Of a stretch of 44,207 nt of DNA, positions 1 to 7,363 are shown in pieces. Origin of the DNA: Simkania sp. (GTDB lineage: Bacteria > Chlamydiota > Chlamydiia > Chlamydiales > Rhabdochlamydiaceae). Within the stretch, counting starts at the first letter, position 1; every line of letters starts with the position of its first letter. Where the stretch lies: positions 1 to 44,207 of the forward strand of contig JAGXTH010000019.1 in the NCBI GenBank assembly GCA_018333475.1, read 5' to 3'. The notes beneath the pieces are model-generated. The model saw only the letters and a list, made by a program, of their open reading frames with translations, had not been told where the DNA came from and ran no database searches. The translations under genes and the position numbers were made by a program.

Positions 1-130
1 GAAGCTGTACTAAAACCTGGGTTCGTCGCTTTTGTGGATTATTTTGGCCGCTTTTCGACTCTTTTTGTGTGTGTGGGAGGGAGGGGAGTATATCAACATT
101 CGTATACTACCCCAAAAAAAGAATCGAAAA
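1..130 (-). repeat. Truncated copy of the 148-bp TIR element
   Basis: Bases 1-60 are identical to the reverse complement of 34548-34607, the right half of the complete element downstream of pkn5. Beyond base 60 the sequence diverges, but it keeps a comparable central hairpin at 83-113 (GGGGAGTATA / TATACTACCCC with one bulged A) and a following GAATCGAAAAG that resembles the element's interior. The far terminal repeat is not recognisable, so this copy is degenerate or truncated. The window begins exactly at the repeat terminus. Confidence 0.75.
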
Positions 131-333
131 GAATCTCAAAAGGCCCCGAAAACCGATGAAGTCTTAGTTTTAAAAGAAAACTAATCTGCTGATAAAGAAT
201 AAGTTATAATCATCTTCTGTAAAGCTAGTCACACCGAATTCTCGGTTTTATGCTCTTTCCCTAGGTCAAAGATCTACATCATGAGAATCTCCAGCATTGA
301 GTACGCCGCTTAAATCTGTTAAACTCCCATCCC
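131..333 (+). other. Leader region upstream of dapB
   Basis: No convincing gene is seen between the repeat and dapB. A consensus -10 hexamer TATAAT lies at 205-210 on the + strand, but no good -35 element sits at the usual distance, so it is only a possible promoter for dapB. No strong Shine-Dalgarno sequence precedes the dapB start. Confidence 0.3.
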
Positions 334-1062
334 ATGTCTATTCGCATAGGAATTATAGGAGCCTCAGGAAACATGGGCAAACGCCTCGTTGCGCTTGGCT
401 CCAGCGATCCTGATTTTACCATTATCGGTGGTACCTGCTCAAAAAATTCTCCTCATCTTTCACAAGATCTGGCTCTTCTTGCTGGGGTATCTCCTATCGG
501 AATCCCTTGCACAGCCTCTATCGAAGATCTGGCTAGCGCTGATGTATTGATCGATTTCTCTCATTACACCTTTTTCCCTACAGTCATCAACTGTGCAAAA
601 CAATACAACATTCCCGTCGTGATCGGCACGACAGGCCTTGGGAGTAGCGAGCATGCTTTAATGCAAGAAGCATCCAAAACAATTCCTATTTTTCATGCCC
701 CAAATTTTAGTGTAGGCATGGCTCTTCTTATAAAGGCAATCCGTCATGTCTCCGCAAATATTCCTCAAGAATTCTCTATTTCTATTGAAGAAACCCACCA
801 CACCCATAAAAAAGATGCCCCTAGCGGAACAGCATTAGCTATTGCAGCAACGCTCCATAGAGAAGTTCCTATCACGTACAAACGCGAGGGACAAGTGATT
901 GGAGATCATATAGTCCATTTTCAATCTCCTCTAGAAACTATTGCGTTCAGTCATTCGGCATTATCCCGTGACCTCTTTGCAAAGGGAGCGCTTCTTGCCG
1001 CAAAATTTATTCTCCGTCAACCCGCAGGACTGTTTGGTATGACACACCTCATTTCAATATAA
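334..1062 (+). CDS. dapB: 4-hydroxy-tetrahydrodipicolinate reductase DapB
   Basis: DapB reduces the dapA product with NAD(P)H to tetrahydrodipicolinate in the diaminopimelate/lysine pathway, supplying meso-DAP for peptidoglycan. The 242-residue length is usual. The N-terminal Rossmann motif GASGNMG (residues 9-15) binds the nucleotide. The catalytic and substrate-binding segment EETHHTHKKDAPSGTA contains the His pair, Lys and SGTA loop typical of the family. The protein ends with the expected FGMTHLI-type tail. In Chlamydia dapB clusters with asd, lysC and dapA; here it stands 10 bp ahead of kdsA, so it is probably co-transcribed with envelope genes. Chlamydiae complete the pathway by the DapL aminotransferase route, which is family knowledge and not visible here. 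Confidence 0.95.
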   Translation: MSIRIGIIGASGNMGKRLVALGSSDPDFTIIGGTCSKNSPHLSQDLALLAGVSPIGIPCTASIEDLASADVLIDFSHYTFFPTVINCAKQYNIPVVIGTTGLGSSEHALMQEASKTIPIFHAPNFSVGMALLIKAIRHVSANIPQEFSISIEETHHTHKKDAPSGTALAIAATLHREVPITYKREGQVIGDHIVHFQSPLETIAFSHSALSRDLFAKGALLAAKFILRQPAGLFGMTHLISI

Positions 1063-1072
1063 GGAAAAGTTT

Positions 1073-1918
1073 ATGGTACGACTCGTCAAAGTAAAACATT
1101 TCTCCATTGGCCCAAAACAACCTCTTGTACTGATCTCTGGTCCTTGTGTCATCGAGAGCAAAGAACATGCCTTACAAGCTGCAGCTCTACTCAAGGAACA
1201 ACTTGCTGGACTACCTGTTCACTTGGTCTACAAATCTAGCTATGACAAAGCCAACCGCACCTCAGCTCACTCTTTTCGTGGACCAGGTCTGGAAAACGGA
1301 CTTAAAATCCTCGATGCCGTAAAAAAAGAATTTGATCTTCCTATTCTTTCAGATATCCATAGCGTTGGAGAAATTCCAGCTGCTGCAGAAGTGTGTGATA
1401 TCCTCCAAATTCCTGCCTTCCTTTGCAGGCAGACTGACCTCGTTGTTGCAGCTGGAAATAGCGGAGCTGTCATTAATGTCAAAAAAGGACAATTTGTTGC
1501 TCCTTGGGATATGGGCAACGTCGTTGAAAAACTTCTAGCTACAGGAAATTCTCGTATTATTCTCACTGATCGGGGAACCTCTTTTGGTTACAACAATCTC
1601 GTCGCTGATATGCGTTCGATCCCTATCATGCAACGTTTTGGCTTCCCTGTTTGCTTCGATGCTTCTCATTCCGTACAAATCCCTGGAGGTAATGGAACTT
1701 CTTCAGGAGGACAGCGGGAATTTATCTCTGTTCTAGCTAAATCCGCCATCGCAGCCGGTGCCAACTGTCTATTTATTGAATCTCATCCAAACCCCGCTGA
1801 AGCAAAAAGCGATAAAGATTCTGTGCTTGCTTTGAGCGATCTGCGCGACTTGATCGAAGACATCTTGCCGATATATCATCATATTCAGAAGATGGAAGAT
1901 GTATGTACTACCGTTTGA
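1073..1918 (+). CDS. kdsA: 3-deoxy-8-phosphooctulonate synthase KdsA
   Basis: KdsA condenses arabinose-5-phosphate and phosphoenolpyruvate to KDO-8-phosphate, the committed step to the KDO of lipopolysaccharide. The 281-residue protein shows family hallmarks: LISGPCVIES near the N-terminus, KSSYDKANRTS for PEP and phosphate binding, the ISGAVINVKKGQ-type segment, and the FDASHSVQ and SHPNP motifs. It starts 10 bp after dapB and overlaps the next gene by 16 bp. It heads an LPS synthesis and export run (kdsA-lptC-lptA-lptB), the same neighbourhood as chlamydial CT655-CT653. Confidence 0.96.
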   Translation: MVRLVKVKHFSIGPKQPLVLISGPCVIESKEHALQAAALLKEQLAGLPVHLVYKSSYDKANRTSAHSFRGPGLENGLKILDAVKKEFDLPILSDIHSVGEIPAAAEVCDILQIPAFLCRQTDLVVAAGNSGAVINVKKGQFVAPWDMGNVVEKLLATGNSRIILTDRGTSFGYNNLVADMRSIPIMQRFGFPVCFDASHSVQIPGGNGTSSGGQREFISVLAKSAIAAGANCLFIESHPNPAEAKSDKDSVLALSDLRDLIEDILPIYHHIQKMEDVCTTV

Positions 1919-2508
1919 CACTATGCACATTTGTCATTCTAACAACTCTTACCCTAGCAGTACTCTGGCTATTTGCTTGGCCCAAAAAAAGCGACTGCTC
2001 TGCCTATCAACTCTTCGCTCATCAATCTCGCCAAGCAGCTTCTCATTCTGCTCCTCTATGCCAAAACCGCCTAAAAGTGTGCAAAGATATTTGGTTTGCA
2101 GAAGAGGGAAATCAACGATTGCATTATCGAATTGAAAGCGCTTCTTCTTCCTTGACCCTTGAACCCAAAGCTAAGCACATTGATGTGATTGAACGATTAG
2201 AACAAATGCGATGTTGGATGCAAGATAAACTCCTTACAGGGACAGCACAACGCAATGTCTCTCAGCAAACTCGCTATTTTACCGCACGTGAAGGCACCTA
2301 TCATTTTCTTTCCCAACAACTCATTGCAGACAAAGCAACTTTGTCTCTTTATCGCATGCCTGGCGATACACTTCCAGATATCGGATGTATGCCTGAATAT
2401 AGTCCCTTCTTGAGTGGAGAAGCAAAAAGAATCGCCTTGACAGTTGCCGGTAATACCCCTACGTTTCAAGCTTATGAGTTTAAAGCCGCTCTTTCCCCTG
2501 TGGAATAA
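1903..2508 (+). CDS. lptC: LptC-like membrane-anchored LPS transport protein (CT654-like)
   Basis: The 201-residue protein has a single N-terminal membrane anchor (about residues 3-25, rich in Leu, Val and Thr) followed by a soluble periplasmic region. Sequence conservation with LptC is weak to the eye. The call rests on size, topology and position between kdsA and the LptA/LptB genes, the place of the chlamydial CT654 family. LptC bridges the inner-membrane LptB2FG transporter to LptA. The start overlaps the kdsA end by 16 bp, suggesting translational coupling. Confidence 0.65.
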   Translation: MYYRLTLCTFVILTTLTLAVLWLFAWPKKSDCSAYQLFAHQSRQAASHSAPLCQNRLKVCKDIWFAEEGNQRLHYRIESASSSLTLEPKAKHIDVIERLEQMRCWMQDKLLTGTAQRNVSQQTRYFTAREGTYHFLSQQLIADKATLSLYRMPGDTLPDIGCMPEYSPFLSGEAKRIALTVAGNTPTFQAYEFKAALSPVE

Positions 2509-2522
2509 CCCGAGGAACCCCC

Positions 2523-3989
2523 ATGAAAAGACCATTGATTGCTGCCTTTCTTAGTTGCTGTGCCTCTCTTGTCCTCATGAGTTCAACGACACAATCTACT
2601 TCTGGCATGCTTTCTTCCTCTAGCGCAGCTTATGATGGCACTGCTCTAGTACTATCAGGTCAAGTCGTACTAGACCACGGTCTTGGTAAAATGCGAGCAG
2701 AGCAGGCTACCCTAGAAAAGCAAGATGGCACAGGCAAAGAATTTCCCTTCTCTTCTATCCATCTTAAAAACGGGGTAGAACTCGATCTTCCAGAACAATC
2801 TCGCTTACGCTGTGCATACGCCACCCTTGATTTTACTATTTTGCAAGGGAAACTCACTTCTTCACAAAACACTACGGTGAGCTATATCGATGTGCTGAAA
2901 AGAAAAAATGGCCAAGCCATCCCTCTGCATTTTTCAAGCCAAGAAGCCGATCTCTTCTTCAATCGACTGGAACGTCCAGGTCAACGTAGCGATTTTTTAA
3001 TTAAAACTGTTCATGCTTCCGGTGATGTTGCTGTGGATTATGGAAGCCTTTTCCTTTTAAAAGCTGGTAAGGCTATTTATCAAAAATCTTCTCAAGAAGG
3101 TCCTCTTGTACAAGGAACTATCCAAGCTTTTCCCACTGACGCCTTTAGCATTTGCCGTATCGAACACCAGACTGATATTGTCGATGCAGAAGCCATTGAT
3201 ATCGATTTAGCGCACACGGCCATTGTATTAAAAAAAGCACAGGGCGTTCTTACTTCCGCCCCCCTTCCACGCATGCAACAAGCTGAGGTACGCTTCCGAT
3301 GTGATCAGGTATTGTGGGATTACCCCAAGAGCTCACTCCACTTACAAGGGCATGTCCGCATTGACGAGAGCATGCTTGGCAGGCTAGCAACAGATGGGGA
3401 GCTCACTGTTGTTCAGAGCAAAGCTGGAGTCTCCTCTATGCGAAGTATTGGCAATACTCAGCTCGAATTTCAGGAACTGGAAGATTCTCCCATGCATAAA
3501 CTCATTTGCCATGGAAAAATGACGATCAACCATGAAAAAATGCAGGCTGTTTTTGAAAGCACACCTGTAAACGGAGAGATCGCTCTCGATCAACAACTCT
3601 ATTATGAAGAGGGAAAAATTGCCGTCTATGCTGATCGTGGTATCATCGATTACGCTGCTGAAGGAAAGAAACTGCACCCTTCTTCGATTTCCCTTAAAGG
3701 TCATATCCGGCTTCGCTCTTACGATGCCTCTAGGCCCCCACGTTATGGTGTTGCTGATTGGATCAACTATTCTCCTACTACTAGGACATTTATTCTAGGA
3801 GCCCACCCAGGGAAAAAGGTGCTTTTTCTGGATGAAAAAGAAAATTTACGCATTAGCGCTCAAGAGATTCACCTGACACAGGAAGGCAATGGAGACGCAG
3901 AAACTGTCAAGGGCGTAGGAAACGTGCAGTTCGCGTTTACAGCTGATGAAGAAGTCCTTCTTAAATCCCTGTTTGGAGTTACGAATTAA
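2523..3989 (+). CDS. lptA: LptA/OstA-family periplasmic LPS transport protein, extended
   Basis: The 488-residue protein has an N-terminal signal peptide (MKRPLIAAFLSCCASLVLMSS). It contains repeated beta-strand-rich stretches of the OstA/LptA kind, such as LVLSGQVVLDHGLGKMRAEQ near residue 45 and similar 'gHvri'-type segments further on. Classical LptA is under 200 residues, so this version is more than twice the usual length and probably holds several beta-jellyroll units. It begins 14 bp after the LptC-like gene and ends 2 bp before lptB. A role as the periplasmic LPS bridge is inferred from fold type and operon; it could also be an LptD-N-like protein. Confidence 0.65.
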   Translation: MKRPLIAAFLSCCASLVLMSSTTQSTSGMLSSSSAAYDGTALVLSGQVVLDHGLGKMRAEQATLEKQDGTGKEFPFSSIHLKNGVELDLPEQSRLRCAYATLDFTILQGKLTSSQNTTVSYIDVLKRKNGQAIPLHFSSQEADLFFNRLERPGQRSDFLIKTVHASGDVAVDYGSLFLLKAGKAIYQKSSQEGPLVQGTIQAFPTDAFSICRIEHQTDIVDAEAIDIDLAHTAIVLKKAQGVLTSAPLPRMQQAEVRFRCDQVLWDYPKSSLHLQGHVRIDESMLGRLATDGELTVVQSKAGVSSMRSIGNTQLEFQELEDSPMHKLICHGKMTINHEKMQAVFESTPVNGEIALDQQLYYEEGKIAVYADRGIIDYAAEGKKLHPSSISLKGHIRLRSYDASRPPRYGVADWINYSPTTRTFILGAHPGKKVLFLDEKENLRISAQEIHLTQEGNGDAETVKGVGNVQFAFTADEEVLLKSLFGVTN

Positions 3990-3991
3990 TC

Positions 3992-4771
3992 ATGCTTAAG
4001 CTCGATGATCTATCCATACAACATCAACGCTTCCCCCACCAGCAGAAACCTCTTTTGCTAAAAGTTGACAAACTCATGAAACGGTATGGTGGCAGGCTTG
4101 TAGTTAACTCCCTTACTTTTGAGATTAGAGAAGGTGAAGTAGTGGGACTTCTTGGCCCTAATGGAGCTGGCAAAACTACCGCCTTCTATATGGCTATCGG
4201 ACTGATTCGCCCAGATGCAGGAAAAGTGTTCTTTAAGCAACAAGACACTACCCATCTTAAACTCCATGAAAGAGCTCGCCTCGGCATGGGCTATTTAGCG
4301 CAAGACCCTTCCGTTTTTCGTCAACTCACTGTCGAAGAAAACATCCTCTGCGTCCTTGAAACACTCCCCCTTTCGCCTGCACAACGCCAAGAAAAAATGC
4401 TAGAGCTCCTTTCTGATTTACATCTAGAAAAACTCACCAAGAAAAAAGCTGGCACCCTCTCTGGAGGAGAACGTAGACGTCTTGAAATTTCTAGAGCACT
4501 TGCTACTGAACCCTCCTTACTCTTGCTCGATGAACCTTTTGCTAATATCGACCCCATAGCCATCCAGGATGTCAAACAGCTCATCCGACTGCTAAAGGCA
4601 AAGGGGATCAGCGTTCTAATCACAGACCACAATGCCAGAGAAATTTTCTCTATCGTCGATCGCAGCTATCTCATGAGAGATGGAAAGGTGCTATTATCCG
4701 GAACAGTGGAGGAGTTATTACGCAACAAAGAAGCTCGCTCCTCGTATTTTGGCGAAGATTTCAAGCTGTAG
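3992..4771 (+). CDS. lptB: LPS export ABC transporter ATPase LptB
   Basis: LptB powers LPS extraction from the inner membrane. The 259-residue protein shows Walker A GPNGAGKTT, a Q-loop region (YLAQDPSVFR), the signature LSGGERRRLEISRAL, Walker B LLLLDEPFANIDP and the switch histidine in ITDHN. Compared with E. coli LptB it has about 20 extra residues at the N-terminus before the usual start of the nucleotide-binding domain. A later start is possible, but no better ribosome-binding site is obvious. It lies 2 bp after the lptA gene. Its last 106 bp overlap the 3' end of the convergent heptosyltransferase gene. Confidence 0.94.
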   Translation: MLKLDDLSIQHQRFPHQQKPLLLKVDKLMKRYGGRLVVNSLTFEIREGEVVGLLGPNGAGKTTAFYMAIGLIRPDAGKVFFKQQDTTHLKLHERARLGMGYLAQDPSVFRQLTVEENILCVLETLPLSPAQRQEKMLELLSDLHLEKLTKKKAGTLSGGERRRLEISRALATEPSLLLLDEPFANIDPIAIQDVKQLIRLLKAKGISVLITDHNAREIFSIVDRSYLMRDGKVLLSGTVEELLRNKEARSSYFGEDFKL

Positions 4772-5811
4772 AAAGCCTCTAATACTTTAGAGACCTCAAG
4801 AGAGTGCAGACAATCGCTCACCTTACTCCCTCCACACCCATCCTTGAAACATGGCCGACAAGGAAAGGATTGAGTAACTACTTTTGCAAGAGGATGCCGC
4901 CAAGGCCCCCAATGCACCTCTGAAGTGGGACCAAATAATGCGACCACAGGTGTTTTCAATGCGCTGGCTAAATGCACAGGAACCGAGTCCACCGTAATCA
5001 GAGCTTCTGCCCCCTCGATCAAAGCACCGAGCCCCTTCAAGGTCATTTTTCCTGAATAATCCAAGACCCTCTCTTTAGGAACGCGTTGTAGAACATCCTG
5101 GCAATAGGCTTTTTCAATAATATCAGGGCCTGAAGATATAACGACAGTTTCCCCCTTTTCTTGCAATCTTCTCACAAGTTCTGCTGTGAAGGAAACAGGA
5201 GGGCATTTGAACATCCATCTCGATACAGGGTGGATAACAATGTAGTTAGTTTTAAAAACACACTTTCTTTCTTGTTCTGGTATCGCAAAAAACAGCTCTC
5301 TCTCTTCCCAAGCGGGGAAGATTCCAATTTTTCTTAATGCATCCAGCTGCTTTTCCACTGTATGTCTAGGAGTCGGACAAGAACCTACAAGATGCGAAAA
5401 AAATTTACGTTTACCCATCATTCCTTCTTTACCCGGATCAAATCCAACACAGATTTCTGCCCCAGATATAAAAGCCGCCATAGCGCCTCTATCTCCTTCC
5501 GTTAAATTCATCACCAAATCGTATCGTTCTTTACGAATCTCTTTAAGTAGCTGCATTTCTGCAAGCAACCGTCCGAGAAAACTTTTTTTCTTCCAAGCAC
5601 GATTATAGAGATGAAAACGGCGAATTGCAGGGTGCCCCTCCAACATAGGCAAAGTATCTAAATACAGATAAGCATCGATCTCCGCTTGCGGAAGAGCTGT
5701 TTTAAGTACTTTAAACACTGGAGATGTTAGAAGCACATCGCCATGATGGCGCAGTTTGATGACAAGAACTTTTTTTACTTTTTTTAGATCTGGATAATTT
5801 CCATAGATCAT
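4666..5811 (-). CDS. waaQ: ADP-heptose:LPS heptosyltransferase, GT9 family (WaaQ-like)
   Basis: The 381-residue protein is a glycosyltransferase-9 enzyme, adding heptose or a related sugar to the LPS core at the cytoplasmic face. The N-terminal segment VLVIKLRHHGDVLLTSPV is the family's start motif. The C-terminal half contains VDSVPVHLASAL and VALFGPTSEVHWGPW, followed by a cysteine-rich CRPCFKDGCGG segment ending in DCL; this combination is most like the WaaQ (heptosyltransferase III) branch. The last 35 residues or so are encoded antisense to the 3' end of lptB and read as an unconserved tail. The exact acceptor sugar cannot be told. Confidence 0.85.
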   Translation of the reverse strand: MIYGNYPDLKKVKKVLVIKLRHHGDVLLTSPVFKVLKTALPQAEIDAYLYLDTLPMLEGHPAIRRFHLYNRAWKKKSFLGRLLAEMQLLKEIRKERYDLVMNLTEGDRGAMAAFISGAEICVGFDPGKEGMMGKRKFFSHLVGSCPTPRHTVEKQLDALRKIGIFPAWEERELFFAIPEQERKCVFKTNYIVIHPVSRWMFKCPPVSFTAELVRRLQEKGETVVISSGPDIIEKAYCQDVLQRVPKERVLDYSGKMTLKGLGALIEGAEALITVDSVPVHLASALKTPVVALFGPTSEVHWGPWRHPLAKVVTQSFPCRPCFKDGCGGSKVSDCLHSLEVSKVLEAFYSLKSSPKYEERASLLRNNSSTVPDNSTFPSLMR

Positions 5812-5897
5812 AATATGAAAGCCCTTAAAGAAAATTGATGAGATTAATCTAACAAGAGTTTAATATCCACCGTTTACATTGAAATTGTTGGGAAATT

Positions 5898-6323
5898 ATG
5901 ACTAAAGAACGCACTCTCTCCATTATTAAACCCGATGCTGTTGAAGGCAACCATATCGGCAGTATCATTGCACGTTTTGAACAATCCGGACTACAGATCA
6001 TTGCTGCAAAAATGGTCCACCTTTCCCGCTCAGATGCGGAAGGTTTTTATGCTGTACATAAGGAACGTCCTTTTTTCGGTGAACTCGTCGATTTCATGAT
6101 CTCTGGCCCTGTTGTTATTTTGGTACTTGAAGGTCCTAATGCTGTCGTAAAAAACCGAGAACTAATGGGAGCAACTGACCCCAAAAAAGCAGCACCTGGC
6201 ACGATCCGAGCTGATTTTGCTAAAACCATCGAAAAAAATGCTGTTCATGGCTCTGATAGTCTTGATAATGCAAAAATCGAGGTCTCTTACTTCTTCAAAT
6301 CTAACGAACTTTTTTCTCGTTAA
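5898..6323 (+). CDS. ndk: Nucleoside diphosphate kinase
   Basis: Ndk transfers the gamma phosphate of ATP to nucleoside diphosphates. The 141-residue length is normal. It has the N-terminal [12 protein letters not shown] motif, and the active site NAVHGSDS with the phosphorylated histidine near residue 115. It stands as a single gene, divergent from the heptosyltransferase and followed by a hairpin at 6337-6383. Confidence 0.97.
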   Translation: MTKERTLSIIKPDAVEGNHIGSIIARFEQSGLQIIAAKMVHLSRSDAEGFYAVHKERPFFGELVDFMISGPVVILVLEGPNAVVKNRELMGATDPKKAAPGTIRADFAKTIEKNAVHGSDSLDNAKIEVSYFFKSNELFSR

Positions 6324-6336
6324 TTCTTTCCGAATG

Positions 6337-6383
6337 CCCGATACAGCCTCTACCCTACAAGGTATAAAAGGATCTGTGTCGGG
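6337..6383 (+). terminator. Hairpin after ndk
   Basis: CCCGATACAG at 6337-6346 pairs with CTGTGTCGGG at 6374-6383 (ten pairs, one wobble), and an inner TACC/GGTA stem closes the loop. No T tract follows, so it may be a weak terminator or a 3'-end stabiliser. Confidence 0.45.
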
Positions 6384-6462
6384 TCTGGTCCCACAACACA
6401 TTCCCCTGGCAAAATAAGAGGAGAACTTCTAAACAACCCACTATAAAGACATGGGTGAATGT

Positions 6463-7011
6463 ATGGAAAAACAGGTTAAAATCCTCGGTATTGCAGGTAG
6501 TTTACGTAAACAATCTTATAACCGTGGGTTATTACAAGCCGCTGTCGAATTATCCCCCCCTAACTGCATCTTAGAAATTTTTGACCTGGCAAGTATCCCT
6601 CTTTACAATCAGGATGACGAGGCACAGCTTCCAAAATCGGTCCTTCTTCTAAAAGAAAAAATACGTGCTGCAAATGCCCTTTTGATCGCAACACCTGAGT
6701 ACAATTACTCCATACCAGGTGTCTTAAAAAACACTTTAGATTGGGGATCTCGTCCTTATGGAGATAATGCATGGAATAATAAGCCTGTCGCACTCATGGG
6801 GGCCTCTTTAGCTGTACAAGGGACATCTAGAGCGCAGTACCACTTGCGACAGGTCTTCGTCACTCTCAATATGCACCCTCTTAATCAACCCGAGCTGATG
6901 GTAGGGTTGGCTCAAAACAAATTCGATGACACAGGTAAGTTAATCGATCTTAAAACCCGTGAAAAAATCACCGAACTTCTCACAGCTCTCATAACATCTG
7001 CGTCCACTTAA
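6463..7011 (+). CDS. NAD(P)H-dependent FMN reductase family protein
   Basis: About 182 residues with the flavodoxin-like FMN-reductase fold. GIAGSLRKQSYNRGLL is the phosphate-binding start motif, and TPEYNYSIPGVLKNTLDW is the signature over the flavin. This resembles the YieF/ChrR quinone and chromate reductase group, which transfers electrons from NAD(P)H to FMN and then to quinones or metals. An upstream in-frame ATG at 6451 would add four residues. I prefer 6463 because the conserved domain begins just after it and a GGGTG stretch lies 6-10 bases upstream. It is followed after 74 bp by a 165-bp palindromic repeat. Confidence 0.85.
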   Translation: MEKQVKILGIAGSLRKQSYNRGLLQAAVELSPPNCILEIFDLASIPLYNQDDEAQLPKSVLLLKEKIRAANALLIATPEYNYSIPGVLKNTLDWGSRPYGDNAWNNKPVALMGASLAVQGTSRAQYHLRQVFVTLNMHPLNQPELMVGLAQNKFDDTGKLIDLKTREKITELLTALITSAST

Positions 7012-7085
7012 ACGCATTATCACACATGCATTTCGGATTGGTATAAACTCTTTTAGAAAAAAGAGGCTTTCTTATGTTTTTCTTT

Positions 7086-7250
7086 ATACCAAACGCAACA
7101 AATAACTTCACATTTGAGCCGCGTCAAAGCGCCGAAAATCGGCGATCGTAAACGGCATTGTATTGCATTAATACTATGCTGTTTATGATCGTCAATTTGT
7201 CGACAGCTTTCACGCAGCTCAAATATGAAATTATTTATTGCGTTTGGTAT
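7086..7250 (+). repeat. 165-bp palindromic repeat, copy A
   Basis: The two halves are inverted copies: ATACCAAACGCAA at the left end and TTGCGTTTGGTAT at the right, with the complementarity continuing through nearly the whole 165 bp. Copy B (36086-36250) reads as its exact reverse complement. Copy C (42991-43155) has the same orientation with one base different. It lies 74 bp after the FMN reductase stop codon. The minus-strand frame is open for all 55 codons. Confidence 0.93.
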
Positions 7251-7363
7251 TACCTCGAAACTTCATGCATGCTCATCTCCTCTCTTGTGATGAAAACTGC
7301 TTAAAGATACATTTTTCATGCTTCATACACTATGACAACGCAACTGATAACCCCGGGCCATTT

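Noticed and set aside
7238-7363. Upstream extension of the nag fusion frame to a TTG
   Set aside because: The TTG lies inside the palindromic repeat, and the extra 42 residues precede the signal-like leader and match nothing; the ATG at 7364 is preferred.
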